From positions 10,785,773 through 10,849,772 of the forward strand of contig NC_060893.1 in NCBI RefSeq assembly GCF_014805685.1: a DNA stretch of 64,000 bases, read 5' to 3'. This stretch comes from Silurus meridionalis. Lineage: Eukaryota > Chordata > Actinopteri > Siluriformes > Siluridae. A program made the position numbers and the translations under genes. The stretch's first letter is position 1; the number at the start of each line of letters is the position of its first letter. The notes under the pieces are model-generated. The model had not been told where the DNA came from. It did not search any database and saw only the letters and a program-made list of their open reading frames with translations. Of this stretch, positions 26,757 through 39,800 are shown one piece after another.

Positions 26757-28229
26757 CTCTTGGATGTAAAACTCTATGGGAGGTTGAATGAGTCTTTACC
26801 CTTTTAAGGAAGCAGAAAAATAAAGAAGAGCTACAGAAAAAAAGAGGTTTGTTCAAAAGTTTGTGCCTGCCTTAGCAATTCAAGAGGGAACCATGTGGAT
26901 GAGAACAACAGGAGATGTCAGGGATCAGCTGTAGAGACAGAAAATAAACTGCTGGGAAACGTTTAAGCTTGCAGACAAAGAGAATATAGCTACGACACTT
27001 TAGAGCACGCCAAGTCTGAAGAGCGAGCAAGAGTCAATCTGATTTTATTTATTGATGCCGGCAAGAAACAACAGAGAGGAAATGGCTTTGAGGTGTTCTG
27101 TATTCAGAATCTCTTTCTGGAGATCCTTGCCCATGAAATTTGACACGTTTATAAGCTAAAGACACACGCCATGCTGAGGTGCACAGAGGAGCTGGCCGTT
27201 TGCTCTGTGATTGATTCTGCCCATTACTGAGGGTTTGCTGCCTCATTTGGCAGCCCGGTGCAACCCTCTCTTTCACTGAGGGAGCGCATTAGGACTCTGT
27301 GCTCCTCCCTCAGTCCTTCCAAGTGTACTCCTAAGGGTAAAAAAATGCATGGAAATGAATTATGGAAATTTTGATGGGAAACTAGGAAAATTGCATGGCG
27401 CTGGTGTTTCATTTAGCCTGCCGCTTTCCTGGAATGTCATCGGGCTGCAAGGGACAGAGTGGGAAATATCGAGAGACCTCCTCTCTCGAATGTTCATGGA
27501 GACCCGCAGTGCCAATTTATCTGCAGAGTAGCCTGGGCTTGTCTGATATATGTATGCTCATACAGGTGTATTTATCAGTTCCTACCATGGCTCAGGGGCA
27601 GAAGCTGGCCTGCTATCCTGCTCTGGGACTGTGTCCTTACACCTCAGTAACAAACCTATGGTAAATCACTGGAAAATGGGAGGAAAAAAATGTCATTTCA
27701 CACAGCATTTCTGCTTGGTGCTGCTGGGCATCAAAGCAACAGCACTTTTCTTACCTGCAGTGTATAGGTGCAATTTTGTCTGTATTGTACTGCACTGGCT
27801 AGCACTTGTTTTGCAAACATATAAAGCGTTTGATTAATGTTTACCCAAGCAGATCACGAAAAAACAGAGTTCATGGGTTCCAGTTTTTCCTGTCAGATAA
27901 ATTCATTTGCAGAAGTGGTATGAAATAAACAGACCAATAGATTCCTCTCTGAATGAGACTCTAAACTACTTTAACCTATTATATTTTCTATTCATTCTAT
28001 GTTTTCTAAATTCTCTTTTTCATTCTTATGCAGCACCATTCTTTATTTGTCTTGTTTTCCTCAATCTAGACTATCAGCCTAATAACTGGTGTTAATAATT
28101 CATGATCGAATATGCTACACTGTTATCTCAAAATAGTTTGAACATTAATTCTTTATAAAACATATTTGAATGTAGGCTACACTAACCATCATTAACAATC
28201 ATGAGTTGAGACCTAGTTGAAGTGGTTGC
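26757..28229. other. unique DNA, no gene seen
   Basis: The part at 27040-27540 is repeat-free and GC-richer. It has overlapping open frames on both strands (60-95 codons) without domains. I consider it possible regulatory DNA. Confidence 0.35.
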
Positions 28230-28500
28230 AGCTGTAAACATTTTTTTAAATGTTTTCTTCTACCTTTATTGCATGACAGTGTATAGTCTACAGTCACTTC
28301 TCCATTGTATGCTCTGGTTTTTTTCTATTCAATACTATTCTGTTGTCCTGATTAGTGTGCACCATATTGTATTGTTATTGACCTGAATATTTATTGTCCT
28401 TAGTACGTATTCTCCTGAGTATTTTCGGTTTGTTGTATTCACTGTATATTTTGCACTTATATTCCAGCATTATGTACAGTAAAGATTTACACCACCGTTC
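28230..28500 (+). repeat. possible old LINE 3' tail
   Basis: A T-rich stretch with phrases such as 'tattgtccttagtacgtattctcc' and 'ttttgcacttatattcc' resembles the 3' untranslated ends of fish L2-like LINEs. There are no clean ends or coding part, so this is weak. Confidence 0.2.
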
Positions 28501-31500
28501 TGAAGAAAGTCTATTTTTATTACCATGTATGCTAGCATATACAATTAAGATATATAACTCAATTAAATGGTGAAATTACACAAATAAAATAACTTTATAT
28601 GACCAATCATTGACTAAAACCTTCTTTTTAAATTCAACAAAAGTTGATGTGATGTGAAGTGAATGCCAAACAGAATTTTAAATCTGAGTATGAAATGTTG
28701 GAAACAACATGGTTGAAGTTCATGTAAGGTTATTGTAAAAAAAAAATACAGATTCATCTAAACAAGGTTTACAGTTCAGTGCAAGTGGACCAATAGATCA
28801 ACTTTGATTTCATCCTGGTTGGACCAATAAGTCATATTGTACACAAATGACTGTACTGACAGTTTAAATTTAGTATCAGGTGTGAACAGCCCATGGTGGA
28901 GGACACTGCTGTGTGTTTTATTTTTTCTTAGTACAGATGTGATTATTTAGGCCTAAGGTCAAAAGTACACTTTCCTACATAAGTCATGCTTTTACACTGT
29001 TCTAACACATATTGTGGTTCTGCCATGTGGTGGAGTGTTTTTTGTGTGTATGTGTTTGCTTGTCTACTCTAAAACTACTGCATGCATAATTATGCCCTTG
29101 TTACAAATGTGTAGGAAAAAAGCGCTTGCCTTTCATATACTTTTTTTATCTTGATTCAACATATAAGGACATTAGATTTTCATAATTGGGCAGTAATGAT
29201 TCATTTTAGAGATTTAAATGCACTGGACTCCAATTCTCACTTCTTTACAAGTCTGTCTTATTGTGGTATGTGAATTTGCTGTGTGAATAAACACTGTGTC
29301 AGAACATTAGGCAATCAGCCCTTACAGAAAGCGACTAGCATGTTGAGTGTACACCATAAGTTATGTGAGGACAAGCTGCTTTCAACTCACATTACATCAT
29401 AACATCCAGAGGCTTGTTACAGGCCTTGTGTAACTGAGGGAAAGGGAAAGAATGCATGACTCCCAGGTGTGATTACGTCTGTATAACCGACGTACAGCAG
29501 GCCAGAGTGGGGTTGTCTGGCTTAAATGGCTTTATTGCTTGAAATACTTCCAAGAGACACCCCTGTGGAACACTGGAATGGAACACTCCAGTGTTGCTGT
29601 GAAACAGACAGCTCTTAAAAGCCAAAGCAAAAGAAAACCTTCTCAGCAAATGTCCCTTTCAATCATGTCATCGCTCTACCACTCGACTGTAAATAATGAG
29701 TTGCTGTATGTCCAGTTTGCAGACTGTATTCAACATGAACCTTCACTTATTGATTAATGAAAATAAAAAACATGTGTTGCTATTGCAACGGTTTTGTTAC
29801 TATGTTGGATCTGCAGCAGCTTTTTTTACTGTTTGTGGCAAATGACAGAAAACAGAAAAAGCTGATTAAGTTCTTCCAAATTATATTTCCAAATTAAGGC
29901 AAATCTCAGTGCTAATGAGGCAATCACAGATTCAGCCTGCTAACCGTGCCACCATGTACAATGATGATGCTACCATGAAAAGTTATCTCCATCGAGGGGT
30001 TATGTGGAAGGTTGTTACAAAGCATAGCAGCACTTAGCAAATTAGCACAAAGACCATCATCGCCAACATTACATCGAGCACGCTTAGTAACAAGAAGATA
30101 CACTTTATAATGTTTTTTTGTATGAGAAACTGGGCCTAAAAAAATAGAAAAACAAGCCAAACCATTAACAAACCACCTTTTATTTTTATTTTTTTCAGAT
30201 TAAAGGGTTCACATTACAGCCTAATATGTCAAAATGCTGCATTTATACTGTGGAACACAATGCAAGCAGACCTGGTTTTAAAGAAGCTAGCAGGGTGTTA
30301 TATTAAAAAGCATAAGCAACACACAAATGTGCTGAAATAGTATTTTTTTTATTCACAGCGTGTGTTTGTTCTTTTTTATTTCTCCACCTTTTCCTTAGTA
30401 TTGGTTTAGTCTGTGATTTTATTCTCTGTTTAGGTCTTGAATTGTTGGTCTATATTCTCATGTTCCTGTGTCTAGCAGCAAAGTAAAGATCATGATTGTT
30501 TATGTACATTTATGTGCATCTTTTATTTATGATTTCTTGTTCAGGAACTTTTGCTTGTGTCCTGTTTCTCTATCAAAGATAATCCCTTTGATTTGAAACG
30601 CCTCAAATTATTACATGTATTAGTTTGCACTGAATAAATAAGTTATATTTGTGCATCCTGATACTAATCAGTGAATGTTACATATGCAAAACTTTTGTGT
30701 CAATCAAAGATAAAATGTTATTACAATTAATAAACAGTTTTGCATCAGATTATTTGCTGTACAATCTTTTTTAAAGTTCGCATGAAATCAAGCACAACAG
30801 CATCACCAGTGGTTACACAAAAATTACATATGTATAATATGATGAAGCAAAACTAGGGCAGATTTCTTTCCAGTCCAAACTATACAGTAGGTTCATGAGG
30901 CTTATCAGTGGCAGTCATGTCAGGGTTTACACAGAGTGAAACAACATCTAGTTTTGGTCAGGGTAATATTTTTCAGCTGATACATGTCATCAGCTATGAT
31001 CTGAAAAGTGGAAAGAATACTCAAGAATAAAGTGTGACAAATGAGAAGGCCTGTTTTTATTTTAATTAAATAGTTTTCTCTGTTATCTGATTTTTATGCA
31101 AAATATCAGATGACAGAAGGAAATGTGTTTTTGTTTTTGAATGACGATTATGTTTCTGTTATTAAACTCAGTAGAGCACTGAGCATTTAAAACTTTAATT
31201 ATTATTATTGTTATTACACATTATTATTGCTTTTGCATTGTTTCTAGTACCTTTAATAAAGGAGTCATATGATTTTATAGAGATAGAGTCATGTGATGTT
31301 TTTGAAGCTTCTGTGATGTTTTTGTTTTGACCTAACATTTACAATGCAAACTGCTTTAAAGAACTTGGCTGTAAATGCCTTGTCAGCCTTTTTCCTTATG
31401 AAACACACCCACTTGAAGTAACACAAGGTAGCAACCAACTGCTAACAGAGCAGGAGGCAGGCCTTTGGGCCACAAGCAGTCTGCTCTCTACCCTCAGGCA

Positions 31501-34300
31501 TGGGTGATGGCATCCACACCTCCTCTCTCCTTATTCTCTCACTCTATATCTCTCTCTTTCTCTGTCTGTCACACGTGCCCATGGTGGGAACCTGGCAAAC
31601 GCTAGTGTGCCTTGCCAAGGAAGATTTATACCTGGTGCTTGACCTAGTTGAGTTTGCATCTATATTAGTGGGAAGAGAGGGCTAGGTGGAGGAAGCGGGA
31701 AAGGTCACACAAAGCCCAGTTCCTCCGCTGATGTATCAGGATGATGGAACTGGCTAATTTAGTTAGCAACAGTTGTCCCCTCCGCTGCCACAGATGGTAC
31801 ACCACCACTGCTCAAGGCAAAGGAATAAAAGCGAATATTTGAGCAGATGAAGAACACTCACAAAAAAGGAGTACATTCTATTACAGAGAGGGGATTTTAC
31901 TATTATAAAACCCAATTCTACATAATTTAATTGATCAGGGTTCAGTTATAAGGAAAACATTTGTTTATTTGGCCATAAGCTCATGTTAAAGCTAAATTAT
32001 TCTGCTTTTGTAGATTTTCTGCCATTTTCACTATGACGTTTAATAAAAACACCACAGACTCTAAACATAAAACAATGCATGGACTGGAAAAAAAAACAAC
32101 AGGAAACACATGAATATTTTTGAAGCACTGTCTCATTTGCATGACAAAATAACCTTCTTGGGATTGTGAAGGAGATTTTTTTTTGAGAAAAATAAAACAG
32201 GAGATAATTTATTCCATGTATTTGTGGTCATGGACTTCAATTCTTTATCACCAGGAGAATTGCATTAAATCACCACACAAAAGGAGCGTGTCTCTGGAGT
32301 GGAGGGAAAAATGAGACAGCCGCTGCATATAATGAATTCCTGTGAGGATAACCCCACCTCAGAATAAAGGCCTAATCACAAATTAACTGCTTCATACCTT
32401 TCTTAGAGCACAGTTATAGACATAACCAGCATGGTTGCAGAAGTATATTGTGGGATAGTGATGCTTTTACTGAAGTAGAGAAAAAAAAATTGTAAGGGAT
32501 GTGAGGAGAGATGTTATTTCATTTTCATGGAGGACGAGTGTGTTGCAACACCGAGCATTTTCCTGCTTTTAAAAGATGTCGCATTTTATGCAGTATTCAT
32601 GTAAATGTGTTGCAATTATTTTTCTCCATACAGAACTACCATATGCAAATTTTCTATAGCTAAGATCCCTTTTTATGGAAAAAAATTCACAGTATTGTCA
32701 AATCTAAATGGAACAATGGTACTGTCGCTTTGTTTTTGTGTACACTCTGCTGAATCTCAGTGAACGTCTAAATAATCCAGCGTTTTATAAACCAGTGCGG
32801 ACATGTTTATTCCATGCAGTCTGACTCTAACAATCCTTTCTCTTCTCTGACTAACAGGGCAGATTCTGCAGGCTCTAATCAATACAGGAAAACAGGGAAC
32901 AGAAAGAGATCTTCCGAACAGCGGATAAAGATTAAACACCACTGTCTCCGACACGTTCAGGCCAAGTCAGAAAGCTGCAACTAACACCAGATCCATCTAT
33001 CACCGTCATCAAATGGTGTTTTTGTAACGACAATGCTGTGTGACGTGTATTTTTTTCCCTTTCCTACAGTTATAGGTGAGCGACTCCATCATAAATCATG
33101 TCCGACAAAGCTCAGCTTGACCTCCAAATGGCGGAGTTATCAGCGTATTCAGATTTCCGTGGTGAGGATGTCTTGTGACCTGGTGGCGTTCTCGCTGTCT
33201 TGCTTGGAGCTTTGAACGATGTTGGAGTAATCCCTGGGGCTGCGGGGAAATAACAAACGATCTCTGGTTGTGGTCCCTGGGTGAACGCATGCTCTCCAAC
33301 AGGCTAGAGCCCTCTCTTTGTCCTTCAGTTTTAGAAAAAACTAAAGTCTCTTCAGTCTGAATGCAATTTGCTCCTTTCTTGGAGCACTTTTAAAGGATTC
33401 AGATGTAAAATTGCACCTTTTCGAAGAAAAAGTAAGCCTAGATAACATATGGAATGCAAATGAGATTCAGACAAGAACAATCACGTTCTATGAAATTGCA
33501 ATCAATGTCCTCATTTATCTACGACCAGAACTAGGATAAAAAAATCCCAGCGAAAAGCACTTCCAATCTGCAATCCTGCACACAGTTCCCTGAATTCATT
33601 TCTCTCTTTTGTTTTAACATGGTGCTTGGCAGGCGCTTGCTGTTTTCCTTTGTGTTAATTAGACACTCACACTTCCATAACGGCCACAGATATGAATCTG
33701 TGGGGTGTTTGCTTTCTGTTCTGCTTTTGATGAAGGGCTAAAAGAGTAGAGCTTTATCTTAGGAGCATACACATCCAACGAAGTTCTGCCGTGGGTATTC
33801 TTCTTGTTTTGTTTTTTTTGTGGGGGTTTTTTCCAACCCTTCGTAAACACTAAAGGACACAAGCACAGCCACCCTGCAGTGCACAGCCTTCTCGTCATTC
33901 ATAGGGCTGTTTTTATTTTCTTTTACAAACCAAACTCTAGGCTCATTTACTAGATGAAAGACGCTTACTGTAATATTTTCTCAGGCACTGACAGCTTTAG
34001 AGGGAAAAAAGCCCTAGAAACTCCCATTTCAAGTGTGTTTTTTAGTGATACAGGACTAGAGATATGAAAGCACAGCACAAGCAGGGGTAAGAGGAAAAAA
34101 GGAGAGTGTGTCACTGGATGGTCTTGAGCTCCTCTTGAGCGCACAGGTCACAGCTGGACAGCTTTGCTAAATTATTGATCAATGGTGGAGCACAGAAAAC
34201 AGAAACACAGCTTAGCCCTATCGCCTTTCCTTTTGCAGATTTTACTGTCTCTCTTACTTGCTTTTTCTCAATGTGCCTCCCCTCCTTCTCTCTTTGTCTT

Positions 34301-34302
<2 letters not shown>
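28501..34302. other. unique AT-rich DNA, no gene seen
   Basis: No exon, RNA gene or transposon could be supported over about 5.8 kb. A repeat-free block at about 33020-33350 has balanced composition and overlapping frames on both strands; it is a regulatory candidate only. Confidence 0.4.
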
Positions 34303-34303
<1 letters not shown>

Positions 34304-34386
<83 letters not shown>

Positions 34387-34396
34387 TTCTCTCTCA
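34304..34396 (+). repeat. (CT)n microsatellite
   Basis: About 37 pure CT units followed by TTTCTC variants. All three plus-strand frames are open across it and read as repeated SL residues, which is an artefact. Long homopurine-homopyrimidine mirror sequence like this can form triplex DNA. Confidence 0.97.
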
Positions 34397-35837
34397 CTAA
34401 CTCTCTTATTTCCATTACTTTCTACCTCTTTCTGTCTCCAGCTGTAATGTGTGAGGCATCCAGTCCCTCAGATCCATCAGCTCCTATGCAAAAACTCTAC
34501 TCGCAGCACTCAAAAAAAAAAAAAAAGCTTCCAAGTTCAGTTCAATTATTCAGCATCCCTCTGCAATGATGAATTATTGAGGTAAAAGCATGTTCCCCGT
34601 ATATGGCAGAGTAGTCTGTTGAAGACACTAGCCATTTCTACTTTGGGATAATGAAAAGGGTTTTATGATGGTATGGATGCTGCCAGCTACATCGCTCTTG
34701 AAGTCATTATAAGACAAGATTTGGGGACAAATCAGAGTGTCGAGTTTCAGTACTTTATAAGATTGATGCATGAAAAGAAACTTATCTCGTTACATTTTAT
34801 GGAGAAATTGCAGATTCTTAGTTCACATTTCAATGTAATTTCACGAGTTAGAACGTGCACTTAAAAGATGCAACACAGAAAGCATCTACAGTAGGAAATT
34901 AGCATGTATAAACAATAAATAAATTATCGTAAGCTTTGCTCATTACTCTCCTCACTTTATATTTGTGACAGTGCTACAATGCAAATAAAAAAATCCCATC
35001 TGTTGATTTAAATATCTATCTATATCAGGCATCTGATAGGAAGCCTTGGTCCACTTTTCTTTGGCTTTGCGTAAGAGAGAAGGCAGATGATCTCCTAAAT
35101 TATCAATAGTGCCCCTGTAAATCAAAGCCACATTGGCAGCATGGCACTTGGCGCTTTTCTTTGCTTTCCTCATCACCCATTCTCAACAACTGCTCCCTGG
35201 CCCACAGCCGCCTCCAAACACTGCCATCTTCCACAAGGTGTTTGAATAGACTGTTCAAATATTTTCACTCAAGATTCAAGTCATAGCAAGAGTGTAGTCT
35301 GCAGTTGAATGGGGTATGGTGCATTTTTGTTGTTTACATAAACTTGCACACTGTATTTGAAATAGAATATACCAATAACAGTAATAAAATACTAATGAGT
35401 GCACAGTTTTGTTTTGTTTTTAAGTAAAAAAAATAAGAATAACAACCAAATTGTGGATCTAGTAGGCTTCATAAAAATTGTCATCTTGGTCACTATTGCA
35501 TAACAGGCACTTTTGTTACCTTACAGTTACAGAGTTCAGGTTTCACTTTAACTACACTGACTGTCTTGAAGGAGTGTCACATGTCCACCTGTGTCCTTAA
35601 TTTTCTCCCAAAAACCTTGACCACCCCTAGGTGTAAGAATGCATAATTCTTTGGCATCTTATTAAGTCAGGGGTTGATTTAAATGATTCTCATTAAAATG
35701 TGATTGTTCACTGGTGGCACCACCATTACCGGGCTCCATTTCCAGGCAAATGGAGATAACACATTAAAGAAATATAAATGTATTGTTGTAATATAAAGTA
35801 TATATTAATAATTATATTTCAGGTATAATAATGCTTT
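34397..35837. other. unique DNA, no gene seen
   Basis: Nothing beyond a poly(A) run at 34512-34526 could be supported. Confidence 0.4.
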
Positions 35838-35965
35838 TCCCTGGTGGTCTAGTGGTTAGGATGTGGCGCTCTCACCACTGCGGCCCGGGTTCGATCTCCG
35901 GTCAGGGAACCAACCCCAGCCATTAGGGTTGCCGCTGTGGCGACCCCTAATGGGAGAAGCCAAAA
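35838..35965 (+). mobile_element. tRNA-Glu-derived SINE with an RTE LINE tail
   Basis: The first 72 bases (35838-35909) align along their full length with vertebrate tRNA-Glu(CTC): acceptor stem TCCCTGG pairing with CAGGGA, A-box region TGGTCTAGTGG, anticodon CTC at 35871-35873 and B box GGTTCGATCTC at 35888-35898. The body that follows is very short. It contains CCAGCCATTAGGGTTGC (35916-35932), identical to the 5' end of the LINE at 14687-14703. It passes straight into CCGCTGTGGCGACCCCTAAT and GGGAGAAGCC, the LINE's 3' tail. The tRNA part supplies the RNA polymerase III promoter and the tail supplies the LINE enzyme's recognition end. It ends in a short AAAATAATG. I could not read a target duplication. 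Confidence 0.92.
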
Positions 35966-36659
35966 TAATGTTTTAAGTTAATAATGAAACTATAAGCATT
36001 CTTATTTAGACATTATTGACAAACTACTAGCAAGTATACTGGATTTTCATCATGAATCTGCTTTAAGACATGTGCCATACTGGCTTTATTTAACTTGATG
36101 CTAAATGACATTGCTTGGCAAGCAAATGTTGGGTAGGCTAATATTAATTATTTATTGTTTATCACTTATGCTTGGAGATGCCCCTGCTCCCAGTTTTCCA
36201 CCGCATGGTGAAATCTATAATCGGTTCTCCCTTTGGGTGACGTCCAGTATGTAGACCCTTATAACATTTCCTTATCGGAATGGATTATAAATTTGGATCC
36301 ACCCTGGCAAGTTTTTTTATGACGATAAGTGATTAAATGAATATTAAGTGCATTGTGTTAAGAGAATTTGCACTTGATTACTTTTCATTTGCCGCACTAT
36401 ACATCATTAAATGCTATAAAGCTATCTGGAGATGTTCTGTAGGTTTGTAATATAGTCATCTTTATTTTAATTCTTCAATACGATTCAGCTTTTATGCTCT
36501 CATATCTCTTACTGCTACTGTTGGCATTTATAACATGCCTTTGCCACATTGCTCTTTCATGTCTCTTTCGATACAGGTTAGCCTTCACCTCATAAAAAAA
36601 CAATGACTGCTGATAAGACAACATCCTGGAACATAATCGTTCAAAAGTAACCTGGCTTT
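35966..36659. other. unique DNA, no gene seen
   Basis: Nothing specific could be supported. Confidence 0.4.
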
Positions 36660-36846
36660 ATTTAAAAATGTAAATACATTTGCACTCTTTAAAATGGTAC
36701 ATTTGTAATTTATGTCTTGTGTCCTTTTTTCCTTATGTCCTTTAAATGTATGTCATAGGCTGGTGGGGGGATTCACTGTACACATTTTCATTCTATGGGA
36801 TAACAGTTTCCTGTACATATGACAATAAACTCTTGAATTTTGAAAC
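36660..36846 (+). repeat. LINE 3' tail fragment (L2-like)
   Basis: The stretch ends in ACATATGACAATAAACTCTT then GAATTTTGAA. The phrase 'gacaataaa' followed by a short repeated tail is typical of the 3' ends of L2-like LINEs and their derivatives in fish. It resembles the tail inside the inverted repeat at 43 kb. No coding part is present. Confidence 0.4.
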
Positions 36847-39800
36847 TTTATTTTTGTCTAAATGTTTGTCTAGATAAAAAGTATCTGGTTTTAATGCTAA
36901 GAATTAACTGAAGGACTGAAGGGCTGAATGGCTGAAGGACTCCTTTTCTTCATTCTAACACACAAAGTGTGCAACAAAATCACTGTCTGAATATGTTTGG
37001 TTGGATCATAAACCTGCATTTACAATGCAACATTTAAAAAAAAAAAAAGCAGACAATCCTTTTTTCTCTCATATAATTGTGTTGTGTATGTAAGAGTTTG
37101 GGAGGATGATCACCAAGCAAAATAATTGCTTCTCAAGCAAAAAAGCAAGTTCAATATCAGGTTTTGGGCCTTTTAAATCTCTCTGGCCTTTCCAGTATTG
37201 AAAAGTTACACCAATGTTTAGTCTTATGCTCCCTGGTGTTTTTATACTGTTTTCCTTCTGCTTTTATATTCCATTGCACTTTTGATTTTCACATACTGTA
37301 TTGCTGTTGTTAGCACTGGTAATAATTTTTAAGTTTACTCTGCCACAATTTTCCTTATTTCCCACATTATTTCCTAATAATTCTGGAAGCCATTTTAATC
37401 TGTGTTTAAATATAGCCTTCACTTATATGTGCTTCTCAAATACAAGCCAATAGTTGACTGGTTTCTTACTGAGAATGTATTATTATTATTACTGTCATTT
37501 ATTTACTTACTTAGTTTAATTAGTCCATTTATTTAATTTGATTAGTTTGGTACCATTTTTACTATTGTTAATAATGAGGACCAAAAAACATCTACTTATA
37601 GTCTGACTGAGAGGAAAAACATTTATCTATGTATCCCTAATAAATAATGTATCAGGAAAAGTGCTACCTTTTTTATTAGACTGTAAATCAGTTTGTGAGT
37701 CCATGTGGATGCTGAAATGCCATGTTTTCCATTTCAGACTCAAGCCTTCCATGGGGATCATCCCAAAAATGAAATTAGGTCCTGTGTATTTTATGAGCTG
37801 ATTCTGGATTTGTGGTATGATATTCCTGTACACTGTGCTGTTGGTACCTCTCTGACCCATTTACATTTAGTGCCTCATGGTTTTGATTGAGTTCAGTACA
37901 TTACTTGTTGCAGATCCTACCTAACGGCTGTCAATTCTTCTTATCTGTTTGGTTTAAAAATGAACCAAGTTTGATACAAAACCAATTGGGCTATCGAAAT
38001 AGTATACAAGGTATTTTGAAAACAGTGTTTACTAAATGCAAAACAATCATGCATACATTTTCAGGCTTGTTCCACATTGTGTGATGCCAAAAAAAAACAT
38101 CTTAATTGAATGGTTTGTTGCTGATTATTGTCATAGGTATATTTTTTTGTTTCAGAAAATGTATTTTAGTGACAGCTCTCACTGCATTACCATCATGTGC
38201 TCGGATTTTTATTTAGATATATAAATAAGCTATAAGCTGCAGACATAACATTTAGTATCAACACAAGATTTTTTGTCAGATCTTTGTTTATTCACAAGTT
38301 AATGAATCTGGCTAGGTATAGTTAAAGACAAATGCCAAAAAAAAGATAAATAGACAAGGGCAAAAGAGGAGACCAAAAATCAACGCTAAAAGATGAAGAT
38401 ACAGGCAGACAATGCAGACAGACAATGACAGTAATTCTTAACTGTACTAACTCCTCTTCTCTTCCCTCTGCTTCTCTGAATATAATAAGAATTTGTTTGT
38501 ATCCTGACTCACTCATGCCAGCGCAATGCCAGCACAAATGCCCCTCATTATCTCCCGATGTTCTCTAGACTGTGCTTTTGTGTACGTGGTGTACTTCCTT
38601 TATATCTTATGCTATGCTAAACATTGTCTGTCTGACCAACATGGAGGGGACAAACTTTATTATATGCGGGATGGCTGAAAGAGTGGAAAGAATCTTTTTT
38701 TTTTATGGAAATGATAACAGTCTGGAGAACAGACCTCAGTGAGGGAATCGCCTCACTGACAAAGCACACAACAAAAAGTCCACTTTGGCTAACTTTTTTT
38801 TAAGATGATGATGAAAGATACTGCTGAGTTGAATGCACAGCTGTGAGGAAGATGTAATTAGTCGCACAGCTAGCATTGAGTGTGTAGGTTTTGTAATGGG
38901 TGTGTTTATGAAAAATGCTGCATATATTAAGCGTTCTTACACAATCTCACTGTGGGAGTCTGAGCATTAAAGAAGAATGACTCTGTTCATTCAATGTTAA
39001 ATGAGCTGTGTGCACTGACTCGATCACTGAAACATCAATATGAACTCTTTAGATGCAGTGATTTGATTTGCTGTCACTTTTATTTTAACCTGAGAATATT
39101 GCTTTTGGCTGTTCAGTTGAATTTTAGAAGACTGTTGTTATTATACTTATATTTCAAATTGACATTTGATGCACTGCAAGAAAATAAGTACTGACGTGTC
39201 TCAAGGCTTAACTGAGGCTTAACAAGGGTTGATCAATGTATGCATCCGTATGTGTCTGTTGTCAACTGTTTGTTGACAAAAGTGAACTGTAAAAACCACA
39301 ACCCATATAATATACCTTAAATACACCCCCTTGATGTCAGGCATCCATCAGTGTAAAAAAGGACAGAGACATGTGTATACCCATGGCATATACCTTTGTT
39401 TGGATTCCAGTCACTCCCAGGACGCCTACACCCATGTTTCAAAAAATTGAAAAGAGTGCCCAGGTGCCAAAAATGTAGTATTCTGCATTTCTCCATCATG
39501 TATTATGTCTACATGAAAGGTTCAATATCTTCAAAATACAGGTCCTCAGTGTCTACTGAAATTAACAAGGTCTTCTTTAACAAGTCTGTGGATGACAAAG
39601 CAGACTTTTAAATCCAGCAGTTCAATAATCCCAATGCCATTTTAGTTCTGGCTCAGGAAGTCAGCAGACCCAAAGAGTGCACTCTGGATATGTAGATGGT
39701 GTCCATCAACTCCATGATGAGCTTCCGGAGGAGCTCAACCCGCCACCTTTAAGGAAAGGAGACCAAGGATAAGAAGGAATTGTAAGGTGGTGGGATAAAT

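Noticed and set aside
34175..34569. Three overlapping plus-strand frames of 72-103 codons
   Set aside because: All are open because the CT array has no stop codons in any frame; the peptides are mostly repeated SL residues.
35838..35909. A functional tRNA-Glu gene
   Set aside because: The anticodon stem is damaged and a LINE-derived tail follows at once, so it is a SINE head.
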